Shown here: positions 1-8,004 of the stretch, piece by piece | Position numbering within the stretch: position 1 is the stretch's first letter | How the letters are laid out: each line of letters starts with the position of its first letter | Assembly (NCBI RefSeq): GCF_032108445.1 | Contig: NZ_CP134876.1 | Location: forward strand, 1,426,001-1,490,000 | Direction of reading: 5' to 3' | Length of the DNA: 64,000 nt | Origin: Micromonospora halotolerans | GTDB lineage: Bacteria; Actinomycetota; Actinomycetes; Mycobacteriales; Micromonosporaceae | Notes under the pieces: generated by a model | What the model saw: the letters and a program-made list of their open reading frames with translations, nothing else | What the model was told of the DNA's origin: nothing | Databases searched by the model: none | Translations under genes and position numbers: made by a program

Positions 1-1
1 G

Positions 2-424
2 GTGCCGCCGGCCCGGGAGGCGATCGAGCGGCGCTGCCGGCTGGCGGAGAGCCACTGGCTGGCCGGCCGCTCGGCCGACCTGGCGATCGTCGACGCGGCG
101 ACCGGCGCGGTGGCCGGCGGCTGCGCCCTCGTGTATGACGAGCCCGCCACCGGCCAGGCCATGCTCGGCTACAGCATGCTGCCCGAGGCGCGCGGCCGGG
201 GGCTGGCCACCCGGGCGGTGGGCCTGGTGGCCGGTTGGGCGTTCGACGTCGGGCTGGCCCGGCTCTGGGCCGGCACCCGGCCGGAGAACATCGCCTCGCA
301 GCGGGTGCTGGGGAAGGCCGGCTTCGGCCGGGAGGGACTGCTGCGCGGCCGGCTTCCCGGCCCGGACGGCACGCGGGTCGACTCGCTCATCTTCGGCCGG
401 CTGGCGGGCGACCGCGCCGGATGA
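2..424 (+). CDS. GNAT-family N-acetyltransferase, 5' end cut by window
   Basis: This is the C-terminal part (about 140 residues) of a GCN5-related N-acetyltransferase of the RimJ/RimL type, which transfers acetyl from acetyl-CoA to an amino group of a protein or small molecule. The acetyl-CoA loop is visible as RGRGLATRAV, preceded by the strand LGYSMLPEA and followed by the typical C-terminal NIASQRVLGKAGF segment found in RimJ/L-like enzymes. The open frame reaches the window edge, so the true start is probably outside; the GTG at position 2 is only the first possible start. The substrate cannot be told. It converges on hpf and shares a hairpin terminator with it. Confidence 0.85.
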   Translation: MPPAREAIERRCRLAESHWLAGRSADLAIVDAATGAVAGGCALVYDEPATGQAMLGYSMLPEARGRGLATRAVGLVAGWAFDVGLARLWAGTRPENIASQRVLGKAGFGREGLLRGRLPGPDGTRVDSLIFGRLAGDRAG

Positions 425-427
425 CGG

Positions 428-461
428 CGGAAGCCGCGGTGGTCGCCCACCACGGCTTCCG
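428..461. terminator. bidirectional hairpin terminator between acetyltransferase and hpf
   Basis: Two 15-base arms (428-442 and 447-461) pair with a single mismatch around a 4-base loop. The hairpin lies directly between two convergent genes, so it can end transcription from both sides. There is no T-tract, as is usual in high-GC actinobacteria. Confidence 0.7.
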
Positions 462-485
462 GCCGGTGTTGTCCCCGCGGGGTGG

Positions 486-1136
486 TCAGGGTCCGGTGTC
501 GAGCGAGATGATCCCGTAGTCGTAGGCGTGCCGGCGGTAGACCACGCTCGGTCGGCCCGACTCCTTGTCCTGGAACAGGTAGAAGTCGTGGCCGACCAGT
601 TCCATCTGGAACAGCGCGTCGTCGACCGTCATCGGCTCGGCGGGGTGCACCTTCGCCCGCGCGATGTGCCACGGCTGGTCGTCGTGTTCCTCGTAGCCGC
701 CCTCGTCGGGCCGTTCCGCGACGGCGGTGGCCGTCGCGTGCCCGTTCAGGGTCGCCAGGCCGGGCCCCTCCAGGTCGGCCACCGGCAGGTCCGCGGTGGC
801 GGCGGCCACGGAGAGCGGCGCGTGCCGGCCCCGGTGTACGCGGCGGCGGTCGGCCGCCCGGCGGAAGCGGGTGTCCAGCTTGGCGATGGCGGCATCCAGC
901 GCGCTGTAGAAATCATTCGTGCAGGCCTCGGCCCGGATCACCGGACCGCGCGTCACGCAGGTGATTTCCACCCGCTGGCAATGATCGGCCTGGCGCGGAT
1001 TGCGCTCGTGGAACAACTCGACGTCCACGCGAATGAGCTTGTGGTCGTAGCGTTCGATCTTTGCGAGCTTTTCGGCTACGTGTACCCGGTAATGGTCCGG
1101 CACTTCGACGTTACGGCCCTTGACCACGATGTCCAC
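486..1136 (-). CDS. hpf: long-form ribosome hibernation promoting factor
   Basis: A 216-residue protein of the long HPF family (formerly sigma-54 modulation protein), which binds the 30S subunit in stationary phase or stress and pairs ribosomes into inactive 100S dimers. Residues 1-100 form the ribosome-binding domain (MDIVVKGRNVEVPDHY start, basic residues around KLIRVDVELFHE). A variable linker follows, and residues 150-216 form the C-terminal dimerisation domain with the family motif KVHPAEPMTVDDALFQMELV and the end FQDKESGRPSVVYRR. The frame is open further upstream, but GTG at 1136 is chosen because GGGAGG sits 5 bases before it and the family starts there. It follows comF in the order known from mycobacteria. 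Confidence 0.93.
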   Translation of the reverse strand: MDIVVKGRNVEVPDHYRVHVAEKLAKIERYDHKLIRVDVELFHERNPRQADHCQRVEITCVTRGPVIRAEACTNDFYSALDAAIAKLDTRFRRAADRRRVHRGRHAPLSVAAATADLPVADLEGPGLATLNGHATATAVAERPDEGGYEEHDDQPWHIARAKVHPAEPMTVDDALFQMELVGHDFYLFQDKESGRPSVVYRRHAYDYGIISLDTGP

Positions 1137-1387
1137 GTGACCTCCCTTGTTCGGACGGTCGTTCGGTCCGGATCTTCCGGTCGACGCGCCCTGGGAGAAC
1201 CCCGTTCGGCGTCGACCGATGATGTACGGCTCCGCCTCCTTCCAATGCCGGGGGAAGGTTGGCAACCCTCCTACCCCCGACACGAAAACGCTAACGCCTG
1301 TTCGGCCACCAGTCACCCCCAGTTGCCGGGAGAGGCCGCGAAATTTAACAGCTCATACACCATGGGGTGAAACGGAAACACGAAGCG

Positions 1388-2083
1388 TCACTGATGGTGC
1401 CGCTTTTGCGTTGCGGCGAGCACGGCCGCGGCCTTTGGCGTCATTCCCGCTTCGCGCAGGACGCGGCTCACCGCGGCCAGCGTGGCCCCCGTGGTGACGA
1501 TGTCGTCCAGCAGCACCACCGGACCGGCCACCCCGCGGGTCCGGCGCAGCCGGAACGCCGCCTCGGCCGCGGCGGCCCGACCGGCGCTGTCCAGCGCCAC
1601 CGAGTCGGGCCGGGGCAGCGCGCGCAGCGGCCGGAGCACGCGTACCGGCCAGCCGGCCGCGCCCAGCCGGGCCGCCGCGTGGCGGGTCAGCCGGTCCAGG
1701 TGGTCGCCGTACCGGGCCCGGGCCGCCCGCGCGGTGTCCGGCACCGCCACCAGGGTCACCGGGCCTCGCCCGCCGGCCGCGGCGGCGACCACCTCGGCCA
1801 GCAACGCGCCCAGCGGCCGGGCCAGCCCGTGCCGGCCCCGCTCCTTGTACGCCAGCAGCCCGTTCCGCAGCGCGCCCGCGTACGGGCCGAGGGCGACGCA
1901 GGGCGGCAGGCCGGCCGGGGCCGGATCGGGCCGGGTCGGCGCGGGGACCAGCGCCTCCAGGTCACGCGCACAGCCCGGGCAGAAGCCCTGCCGCAGGCCG
2001 GGTACGTGCTCCCCGCAACCGGCGCACCCGGCCGGCAGCACCAGGTCGGTCAGATCCGACCAGAGTCCGCCCAGGCCCGGCAC
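1388..2083 (-). CDS. ComF family phosphoribosyltransferase-like protein
   Basis: A 231-residue ComF/GntX-family protein. It has an N-terminal zinc-ribbon-like pair of Cys clusters (CAGCG then CPGC, about residues 14-35) and a C-terminal type I phosphoribosyltransferase domain with the PRPP-binding motif VVLLDDIVTTGATL. In Bacillus and Haemophilus the family is linked to DNA uptake, but in actinobacteria its role is unknown. GTG 2083 is used as the start because it lies 7 bases after the lpqB stop and begins the conserved region; the open frame further upstream runs inside lpqB. It is probably co-transcribed with mtrAB-lpqB. The 251 bases downstream up to hpf hold the hpf leader and no gene that I can see. 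Confidence 0.85.
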   Translation of the reverse strand: MPGLGGLWSDLTDLVLPAGCAGCGEHVPGLRQGFCPGCARDLEALVPAPTRPDPAPAGLPPCVALGPYAGALRNGLLAYKERGRHGLARPLGALLAEVVAAAAGGRGPVTLVAVPDTARAARARYGDHLDRLTRHAAARLGAAGWPVRVLRPLRALPRPDSVALDSAGRAAAAEAAFRLRRTRGVAGPVVLLDDIVTTGATLAAVSRVLREAGMTPKAAAVLAATQKRHHQ

Positions 2084-2090
2084 CGGCGCC

Positions 2091-3890
2091 TCAGTAGAGG
2101 AAGAAGGGTGCGGTCGGGTTGGTCGCCCGGCTGCCCGCCGGCACGTCCAGCACCTGTTCGCGCTTGATGATGTCGGGAGGATTGTTCCGGAAGGCCGCCC
2201 GGTTCGCCTCGTACATGTACGACAGCGACGGCAGCCCGCCGACCGCACCGCCCGGGTACGCGGCCAGCTGGGTCACCTCGGCGCCGATGTCCCGCTCGAG
2301 CGCGGTCTCCTCGCCGCCGTCGACGCTGACCTGGTGGATCGCCGGCCGGCGGTCCGGCTCGTTGCCGGCGAGGACCAGCTCGTTCTCGGTCAGCCAGTCG
2401 ACGGCGCTGATGCCGGTGAGCAGGGTGACCACTCGGCGCGGCTGGCCCACGCTCACCACACCGCCGTCGACGCTGACCGCGGCCACGTAGAGGACGCCCC
2501 CACTGACCAGCGCGATCCGGTGCCCGTCGAGGGACCCGGCCACCGCCACGACCGGGCCCGGGACGGCCAGCCGGACGACGCTCATCGCCGCAGCATCGTC
2601 GAACCGGTAGAGCTTGCCGTCGGCCGCCACGAGACCGGCCGGGTGGTCCTTGTCCATCGAGCGCAGCCAGGTGGGCCGGCCGATCGCGCCGAATGCTCGG
2701 GCACCGCTGTTGAACACGGTGACCGGGTCCGGGCCGGATCCGACCCGCAGGCGCTGCCGGCGGGCCGTGTCTGTGACCACCAGCGCGGCCAGCACCTGAT
2801 CACCGGCGTGCGCGAGCGCCGCGGAGACCACGTTCCGGTTGTCGGCGGGCGAGAGCGGGACGGCGGCCCGCGGCTCGTTGCCGATGGCCAGCGGACGGAT
2901 CGCGCCGTCGTAGACGCTGAACCGCGCCGGGACTCCTCCGGTCGGGTACGCGGCGTGCCCCGCCCGCTCCTGCTGGAGGTCGACGGTGCGCCGCTTCTGG
3001 TTCTGGATCTTCAGATCGAGCTGGCCGTTCAACTCGGGCAGCGACCAGGCCAGCTGGGTGGCGAGCAGGCCGAGTCGCTCGTTGTTGGCCCCGGGCATGG
3101 TGAGGTTGACCTCCCAGTGCCCGTCCGCGCCGGTGGCGTTGTTGATCGGCCGGGTGCCGTCGGGCAGCCCGGTCACGCCGGAGGCCAGCCAGTCGGACGG
3201 GCGGCCGGTCAACCACTTCACCACCTCGGTGACCCGACGCTCGGCCGGCACCGACGAGGGCAGGTAGCGCAGATCGGGCACCAGACGCGACCGGTCCGGG
3301 TTCCAGAAGTAGATGGTGCGCGACCGGTAGTACTCCCGCAGCGCGGTGTCGCTGACCAGCAGCACGTTCGGCACGGCGGTGAGGAGCAGCCCCGGGCCGA
3401 CCGGGTCGGCCCGGCGCAACTGGAACACGTACTCGGTGTCGAGGGCCTCCGGCGGCGCCAGCGTGCCGTCCGCGCGCAGCACGCCGACCTGCTGCACCTT
3501 GACAGTCACCCGGCTGGTGCCCTGGTTGTTCGGCGGGGTGACCTCGGGCTTCTCCCGGAGCCGGACCACGGTCAGCTCGATCTCGCTGCTCTGCTGCTTC
3601 TCCGGGAGCAGGCTCTTCGACTCCTGCGCGATGAACTCCTTGGCCCGGGCGTACGCCTGCTCGCGCTCACCGGCGGCCGCCGCCCGCAGGTAGTTCTCGA
3701 TGAACGGGCCGGGCTCGACGCTGTCGCTCCGGGTCGGCGGCCGTGCGGGGCTGCCGTTGACCGCGCCGGATTCGGCGGCCGGACCCGAGCCGTCGACCTG
3801 CACCTCGCTCTCGTTCGGGATCCCGCAACCGACCAGCCCGGCCGGGAGCAACGCACCGGCCAGCAGCGCGGCCAGCGCCCGCCGCCTCAT
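2091..3890 (-). CDS. lpqB: lipoprotein LpqB, partner of MtrAB
   Basis: A 599-residue lipoprotein. The signal peptide (basic MRRRALAALLAGALLPAG) ends in the lipobox LVGC, with Cys22 the lipid-modified residue. The middle holds a GerMN-like domain, and the C-terminal half is a beta-propeller-like LpqB domain. In mycobacteria LpqB interacts with the outer face of the sensor kinase MtrB and tunes MtrA phosphorylation, cell-wall homeostasis and division. The ATG overlaps the mtrB stop by 4 bases (ATGA), which indicates translational coupling. Length and gene order match the family well. Confidence 0.93.
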   Translation of the reverse strand: MRRRALAALLAGALLPAGLVGCGIPNESEVQVDGSGPAAESGAVNGSPARPPTRSDSVEPGPFIENYLRAAAAGEREQAYARAKEFIAQESKSLLPEKQQSSEIELTVVRLREKPEVTPPNNQGTSRVTVKVQQVGVLRADGTLAPPEALDTEYVFQLRRADPVGPGLLLTAVPNVLLVSDTALREYYRSRTIYFWNPDRSRLVPDLRYLPSSVPAERRVTEVVKWLTGRPSDWLASGVTGLPDGTRPINNATGADGHWEVNLTMPGANNERLGLLATQLAWSLPELNGQLDLKIQNQKRRTVDLQQERAGHAAYPTGGVPARFSVYDGAIRPLAIGNEPRAAVPLSPADNRNVVSAALAHAGDQVLAALVVTDTARRQRLRVGSGPDPVTVFNSGARAFGAIGRPTWLRSMDKDHPAGLVAADGKLYRFDDAAAMSVVRLAVPGPVVAVAGSLDGHRIALVSGGVLYVAAVSVDGGVVSVGQPRRVVTLLTGISAVDWLTENELVLAGNEPDRRPAIHQVSVDGGEETALERDIGAEVTQLAAYPGGAVGGLPSLSYMYEANRAAFRNNPPDIIKREQVLDVPAGSRATNPTAPFFLY

Positions 3891-5638
3891 GACGTCACCT
3901 CCGCCCGGTCGCCCGACTCCGCCGGCCCGACGGCCAGCGCGCCCGCGCCGCTACCCGGACCGATGGCGAGCGGGCCGCCGTCGCGCGGACCGCCGAACGG
4001 CAAGGTGGCGTCGGCCGGCACGAGCCGCAGCGGCGAGGTGGTCAGCCGGTCCCCGGCGCGGGCCGGCAGGGTCAGCCGGAACTGGGCGCCCTGCCCCGGC
4101 GCCCCCCACGCCTCCAGCCAGCCGCCGTGCAGTCGGGCGTCCTCCAGGCTGATGGAGAGGCCCAGCCCGGTGCCGCCGGTCTGCCGGGCCCGGGACGGGT
4201 CGGCCCGCCAGAACCGGTTGAAGACCAGCTTCTCCTCGCCGGGCTTGAGCCCGACGCCGTGGTCCCGCACGGTGATCGCCACCGCGCTCTGGTCGACGCC
4301 GAGGGTGATCCGCACGGGCTTGGCCTCCCCGTGCTCGACGGCGTTGCCGACCAGGTTGCGCAGCACCCGCTCGACCCGGCGCGGGTCGACCTCGGCGATC
4401 ACCGGGCTGTCCGGCAGGTCCAGCTCGATGGCCACCCCGACCCGCTCGGCCAGCCCGGCCAGCCGCTCGGTCACCCGGTGCACCACCGGCACCAGGTCGG
4501 TCGGCTCGCTGTCGAGCATGGCGAAGCCGGCGTCGAAGCGGCTGATCTCCAGCAGGTCGGTGAGCAGCTCCTCGAACCGGTCCAGCTCGGCCTGGAGCAG
4601 CTCGGCGCTGCGCGCCACCGCCGGGTCGAACTCGTCGCGCTCGGCGAAGATCAGGTCGGCGGCCATCCGGACCGTGGTCAGCGGCGTCCGCAGCTCGTGC
4701 GAGACGTCGGAGGTGAAGCGGCGTTGCAGCCGGGACATCTCCTCCAGCCGGAGGATCTGCCGTTGCAGGTTGGTCGCCATCTGGTTGAACGACGCGGCGA
4801 GCAGGGCCAGGTCGTCCTCGCCGTTGACCACCATCCGCTGGTCGAGCAGGCCGGCGGAGAGCCGCTGGGCGGTCCGGGCCGCCACCCGCACCGGCGTCAC
4901 CACGAGGCGGGTGACCAGGGCGGCCAGCAGGCCGAGCAGCAGCACCAGGGCCGCGCCGGTGGCGACCACGGTGGCCCGGGCGTCGGCCGCGGTGGCGTCC
5001 TGGCGGGACAGGGGCACGAGGTAGTAGAGCTCCAGTTGGCCGAACCGGGTGGGCACCGGGGAGCCGTAGACCAGGTATTTCGTGCGCTGGCCGCCGAGCG
5101 AGCCGGTGCGGATCTGGTGGGCGACTTTGCCGGCCGCCACCGAGGAACGCAGCTCCTGGCTGATCATCGGGCGCACCTGCACGTCCGGGGAGGTGCGCGG
5201 CGCGATGTTGGTGAAGTTGTCGGCGGTGATCGCCACCACCACGCCGCTGGTCTGCGCCGGGTCACCGCCGGCCAGGTAGTTGACCGTGCCGTCGATGGTG
5301 TCCTGGAGCTGGGCCTCCTGCGGCTGGCTGTAGAGGTTGAACTGCTTCGAGGCGTAGTCGCTGCCGTTCTGCAGCCGCAGCAGCACGTCGGTCTCGGCGT
5401 TCTCCAGCAGGATGTTGGTGAGCTTGTCGGCGATCAGGAACGCGAAACCGCCCACCAGCAGGCTGGACGCCACCAGTGTGATGGTCACCACACGGAGCTG
5501 GAGCGACCTCCGCCAGGTCTGGTGCGCCCCGGCGGCGAGCCGGGCCGTGCGACCCGCCAGGAGGCGCCACAACGCCCGCGCGGCACGGAGCCGGCGGGGC
5601 GCGATGGTCGGCGAGTCGCGGGGCGGGGAGGTCACCAC
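3887..5638 (-). CDS. mtrB: sensor histidine kinase MtrB
   Basis: A 583-residue membrane histidine kinase. There is one transmembrane segment at about 50-70, an extracellular sensor region to about 220, a second transmembrane segment at about 225-247, and a HAMP domain. The HisKA domain has the phospho-accepting His314 in SDVSHELRTPL, and the HATPase domain has N, G1 and G2 boxes (NLVGNAVEHG, DHGVGL, GTGLGLSI). It phosphorylates MtrA and coordinates DNA replication, division and cell-wall metabolism in actinobacteria. It starts 13 bases after the mtrA stop and overlaps lpqB by 4 bases, so the three are one operon. Confidence 0.95.
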   Translation of the reverse strand: MVTSPPRDSPTIAPRRLRAARALWRLLAGRTARLAAGAHQTWRRSLQLRVVTITLVASSLLVGGFAFLIADKLTNILLENAETDVLLRLQNGSDYASKQFNLYSQPQEAQLQDTIDGTVNYLAGGDPAQTSGVVVAITADNFTNIAPRTSPDVQVRPMISQELRSSVAAGKVAHQIRTGSLGGQRTKYLVYGSPVPTRFGQLELYYLVPLSRQDATAADARATVVATGAALVLLLGLLAALVTRLVVTPVRVAARTAQRLSAGLLDQRMVVNGEDDLALLAASFNQMATNLQRQILRLEEMSRLQRRFTSDVSHELRTPLTTVRMAADLIFAERDEFDPAVARSAELLQAELDRFEELLTDLLEISRFDAGFAMLDSEPTDLVPVVHRVTERLAGLAERVGVAIELDLPDSPVIAEVDPRRVERVLRNLVGNAVEHGEAKPVRITLGVDQSAVAITVRDHGVGLKPGEEKLVFNRFWRADPSRARQTGGTGLGLSISLEDARLHGGWLEAWGAPGQGAQFRLTLPARAGDRLTTSPLRLVPADATLPFGGPRDGGPLAIGPGSGAGALAVGPAESGDRAEVTS

Positions 5639-5651
5639 AGTGCTGACCAGG

Positions 5652-6341
5652 CTATCCGGTGCCCGCCTTGTAACCCACGCCCCGAACGGTGAGGATGATT
5701 TCGGGTCGCTCCGGATCCGGCTCGATCTTGGCGCGCAGCCGCTGCACGTGCACGTTGACCAGGCGGGTGTCGGCGGCGTGCCGGTAACCCCAGACCTGCT
5801 CCAGCAACACCTCGCGGGTGAAGACCTGGCGCGGCTTGCGGGCGAGCGCGACCAGCAGGTCGAACTCCAGCGGGGTCAGCTTCACCTCCTCGCCGTCCCG
5901 GCTGACCGTGTGTGCCGGCACGTCGATGGTGATCTGGTTGCCGGGCGGCCCGATGGTGAGCAGCTCCGGCGCCACGTCCTCGCCCCGGCGCAGCCGGGCC
6001 CGCATCCGGGCCACCAGCTCCTTGGGCTTGAACGGCTTGACCACGTAGTCGTCGGCGCCGGACTCCAGCCCGAGCACCACGTCGACCGTGTCGCTCTTGG
6101 CGGTCAGCATGACGATGGGCACCCCGGACTCGCCCCGGATGGCCCGGGCCACGTCGATGCCGCTCATGCCGGGAAGCATCAGGTCGAGCAGGACGATGTC
6201 GGGCCGGCTGTCGCGGAACGCGGCCAGCGCCCGTTCCCCGTCCGCCACGAAGGACGGCACGAAGCCCTCGCTGCGCAGGACGATGCCGAGCATCTCGGCG
6301 AGTGCGGGGTCGTCGTCGACCACCAGTACCCGGGCTCTCAT
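5652..6341 (-). CDS. mtrA: response regulator MtrA
   Basis: A 229-residue OmpR/PhoB-type regulator. The receiver domain (1-120) has the acidic pocket VVDDD, phospho-acceptor Asp53 in LLDLMLPG and the conserved Lys in DYVVKPFKP. The C-terminal winged helix (130-229) carries the recognition region RLVNVHVQRLRAKIE. MtrA binds direct repeats near dnaA, ripA and other wall genes in mycobacteria and represses development genes in Streptomyces. The ATG at 6341 begins the canonical MRARVLVVDD start; the 40 extra upstream codons of the open frame have no family match. The 200 bases up to the divergent gene at 6542 must hold both promoters. Confidence 0.96.
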   Translation of the reverse strand: MRARVLVVDDDPALAEMLGIVLRSEGFVPSFVADGERALAAFRDSRPDIVLLDLMLPGMSGIDVARAIRGESGVPIVMLTAKSDTVDVVLGLESGADDYVVKPFKPKELVARMRARLRRGEDVAPELLTIGPPGNQITIDVPAHTVSRDGEEVKLTPLEFDLLVALARKPRQVFTREVLLEQVWGYRHAADTRLVNVHVQRLRAKIEPDPERPEIILTVRGVGYKAGTG

Positions 6342-6541
6342 GGGGTTTATCGTTCCATCCCCGTTCGTTGAAGAGGGTTCGGCGTCTTCACGGCACCGTA
6401 GCGCCGAGGGCGGCCCGGCACCACAGCTGACCGCGTGGCGCGCCCGGACGGACGGGTCCACCGGACGCGGACGTGCCGTGCAACCATGATCCCTCGGGCG
6501 TGTCGCCGCCCGCCACCTCCGCCCGCCCGCCAGGAGTACCC

Positions 6542-7375
6542 GTGCCCGACGTCGGCTCGACCGCGGTGCTCCCGCGCCGCCCGCTGACCGTCGGCGAACT
6601 GCTCGACTCGGCCGTCCTGCTGCTGCGCGACCAGGCCCGGGTGCTCGTCCCGCTCGCCGTCCTGCTGGCCCTCGGCGAGCAGGCCCTGCTGCACCCGCTG
6701 CGGGTGCTGGCCGGTGCCCGGCCGCCCGAGTGGTGGCCCGACCCGGACCGGCTCGGGTGGTACTGGCTGCTGCTCGCCCTCGGCGCCGGCACCGAGGCGA
6801 TGATCATCGCGCTGCTCGGCAACCCGGCCGCCCGGGCCGCCGGGGCCGCGCTGCTGGGCCGCCGCAGCGGGCCACGCGAGCTGCTCCGCGACGCCCGCTG
6901 GGTCGCCACCCTGCTGGCCGGAGCCGCGGTCGGGTGCATGGTCCTGCTCGCCGGGCTGGCCGGGCCCGCCTGGTTCGTCGCGTACGGGCTGCTCGGCGCG
7001 CTGGTGCCGGTGCTCGTGGTGGACCGGGTGCCGGCGTACCGGGCGCCGGGGCGGGCACTGCGGCTGGCGGTCCGGGTCGGGGGGCGGGCCGCCGCCATCC
7101 GGCTGCTCGGCTACCTGGGCTGGTGGCTCATCCGGCTCGGCATCGGGCTGGGTGTCTACCACGGGCTCGGGCTGCTGCGCCTCTTCGACGTCTCCGCCTG
7201 GGCGCTGCCGGTCGCCACCGTCGCCTGGGTGGCGGTGAACGCGGTCGCGTACCCGGCGCTGGCCTGCCTGGACGCGGTGCTGCACCTGGAGACCCGGATG
7301 CGCACCGAGGGGCTGGACATCCGGCTCTCCCGGGCCCCGGCCCCGGAACCCGTCCTGCTGGCGGTGCCCCGGTGA
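6542..7375 (+). CDS. multi-pass membrane protein at head of the MoxR/DUF58 operon
   Basis: A 277-residue integral membrane protein with about six hydrophobic segments, preceded by a short cytoplasmic start (LTVGELLDSAVLLLRDQARV). This resembles DUF975/glycerophosphoryl-diester-phosphodiesterase-type membrane domains often found at this place; I cannot assign a function. GTG 6542 is chosen because AGGAG lies 5 bases upstream, whereas the ORF start at 6473 has no ribosome site. Its stop overlaps the next gene (GTGA), so it is translated with the DUF4129-DUF4350-MoxR-DUF58 set and probably belongs to the same membrane-bound complex. Confidence 0.75.
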   Translation: MPDVGSTAVLPRRPLTVGELLDSAVLLLRDQARVLVPLAVLLALGEQALLHPLRVLAGARPPEWWPDPDRLGWYWLLLALGAGTEAMIIALLGNPAARAAGAALLGRRSGPRELLRDARWVATLLAGAAVGCMVLLAGLAGPAWFVAYGLLGALVPVLVVDRVPAYRAPGRALRLAVRVGGRAAAIRLLGYLGWWLIRLGIGLGVYHGLGLLRLFDVSAWALPVATVAWVAVNAVAYPALACLDAVLHLETRMRTEGLDIRLSRAPAPEPVLLAVPR

Positions 7376-8004
7376 GCCGGTGGTGGACCGAGACGGCCGC
7401 CGCGCTGGGCGACGCCGTGCCACTGCCGCTGGCCGCCCTGCTCCTGCTGGCCGGGGCGCTGCTGGTCGCGCTGGCCTGGTACTCGTTCCCGATCTGGGTG
7501 CCCCGCCGGCTGCCCCGGATCGGCCGGCCCCGGCTGCCCCGGCTCCGACTGCGCCTGCCCCGGCTGCGCCTGCCGCGGCTGCGGCTGCCGAAGCTGCGAC
7601 TGCGGAAGCTGCGGCGCCGCCGGGCCCGGCCGGACGTCGCGGTGGTGCCGGTGCCCGCGCCCCGGGCGGCCGAGCCGGCGACGGCCACCCAGGCGGGCCT
7701 CGCCGACCGGCTCGCCGCCGAGGGCCGGTACGCCGAGGCGGTCCGGGAACGGCTGCGCGAGATGGTCCGTCTCCTGGTGGCACGGCAACTGGTGGAGCCC
7801 CGCCCCGGGCTGACCGTCACCGAGCTGACCGCGGCCGTGGCCCGGGTCCGGCCCGAGGTGCGGCCCACCCTGCACACCGCCGGGGCGATCTTCTCCGACC
7901 TCTGGTACGCCCAGCGCCCGGCCACCGCCGCGCATGATCACCGGATGCGGGACCTCGCGGCCGACCTGCGGCGCGAACTGGCCGCCGAGGGGGAACTCCG
8001 GTGA
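7372..8004 (+). CDS. DUF4129 domain protein with an Arg/Leu/Pro repeat linker
   Basis: A 210-residue protein with one transmembrane helix (about 17-37). Next comes an unusual stretch at residues 45-84 made almost only of Arg, Leu, Pro and Lys in LRLPR-like units, and then a DUF4129 domain (about 105-205, with motif RLREMVRLLVARQLVEP and the later FSDLWYAQRP). DUF4129 proteins accompany MoxR ATPases and DUF58 proteins in a widespread actinobacterial cluster that is thought to act as a membrane-bound chaperone system. In some family members the same domain follows a transglutaminase fold. The GTG start overlaps the previous stop by 4 bases, and its stop overlaps the next start likewise. Confidence 0.85.
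   Translation: MSRWWTETAAALGDAVPLPLAALLLLAGALLVALAWYSFPIWVPRRLPRIGRPRLPRLRLRLPRLRLPRLRLPKLRLRKLRRRRARPDVAVVPVPAPRAAEPATATQAGLADRLAAEGRYAEAVRERLREMVRLLVARQLVEPRPGLTVTELTAAVARVRPEVRPTLHTAGAIFSDLWYAQRPATAAHDHRMRDLAADLRRELAAEGELR

Noticed and set aside
1137..1387. Sigma-B type promoter before hpf
   Set aside because: GTTAG and GGGTA occur in the leader but the spacing and boxes are too loose to call.
1482..5024. 1180-codon plus-strand open frame opposite comF, lpqB and mtrB
   Set aside because: It is antisense to three clear genes, has Arg/Ser/Pro-rich shadow composition and no domain; long antisense frames are normal at this GC content.
6473..6541. Upstream start of the membrane protein before the DUF4129 gene
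   Set aside because: The GTG at 6542 has an AGGAG site at proper spacing, while the upstream start has none.
7504..7625. CRISPR-like or tandem DNA repeat
   Set aside because: The repetition comes from Arg/Leu/Pro codons within one frame and has no spacers; it is part of the DUF4129 gene.
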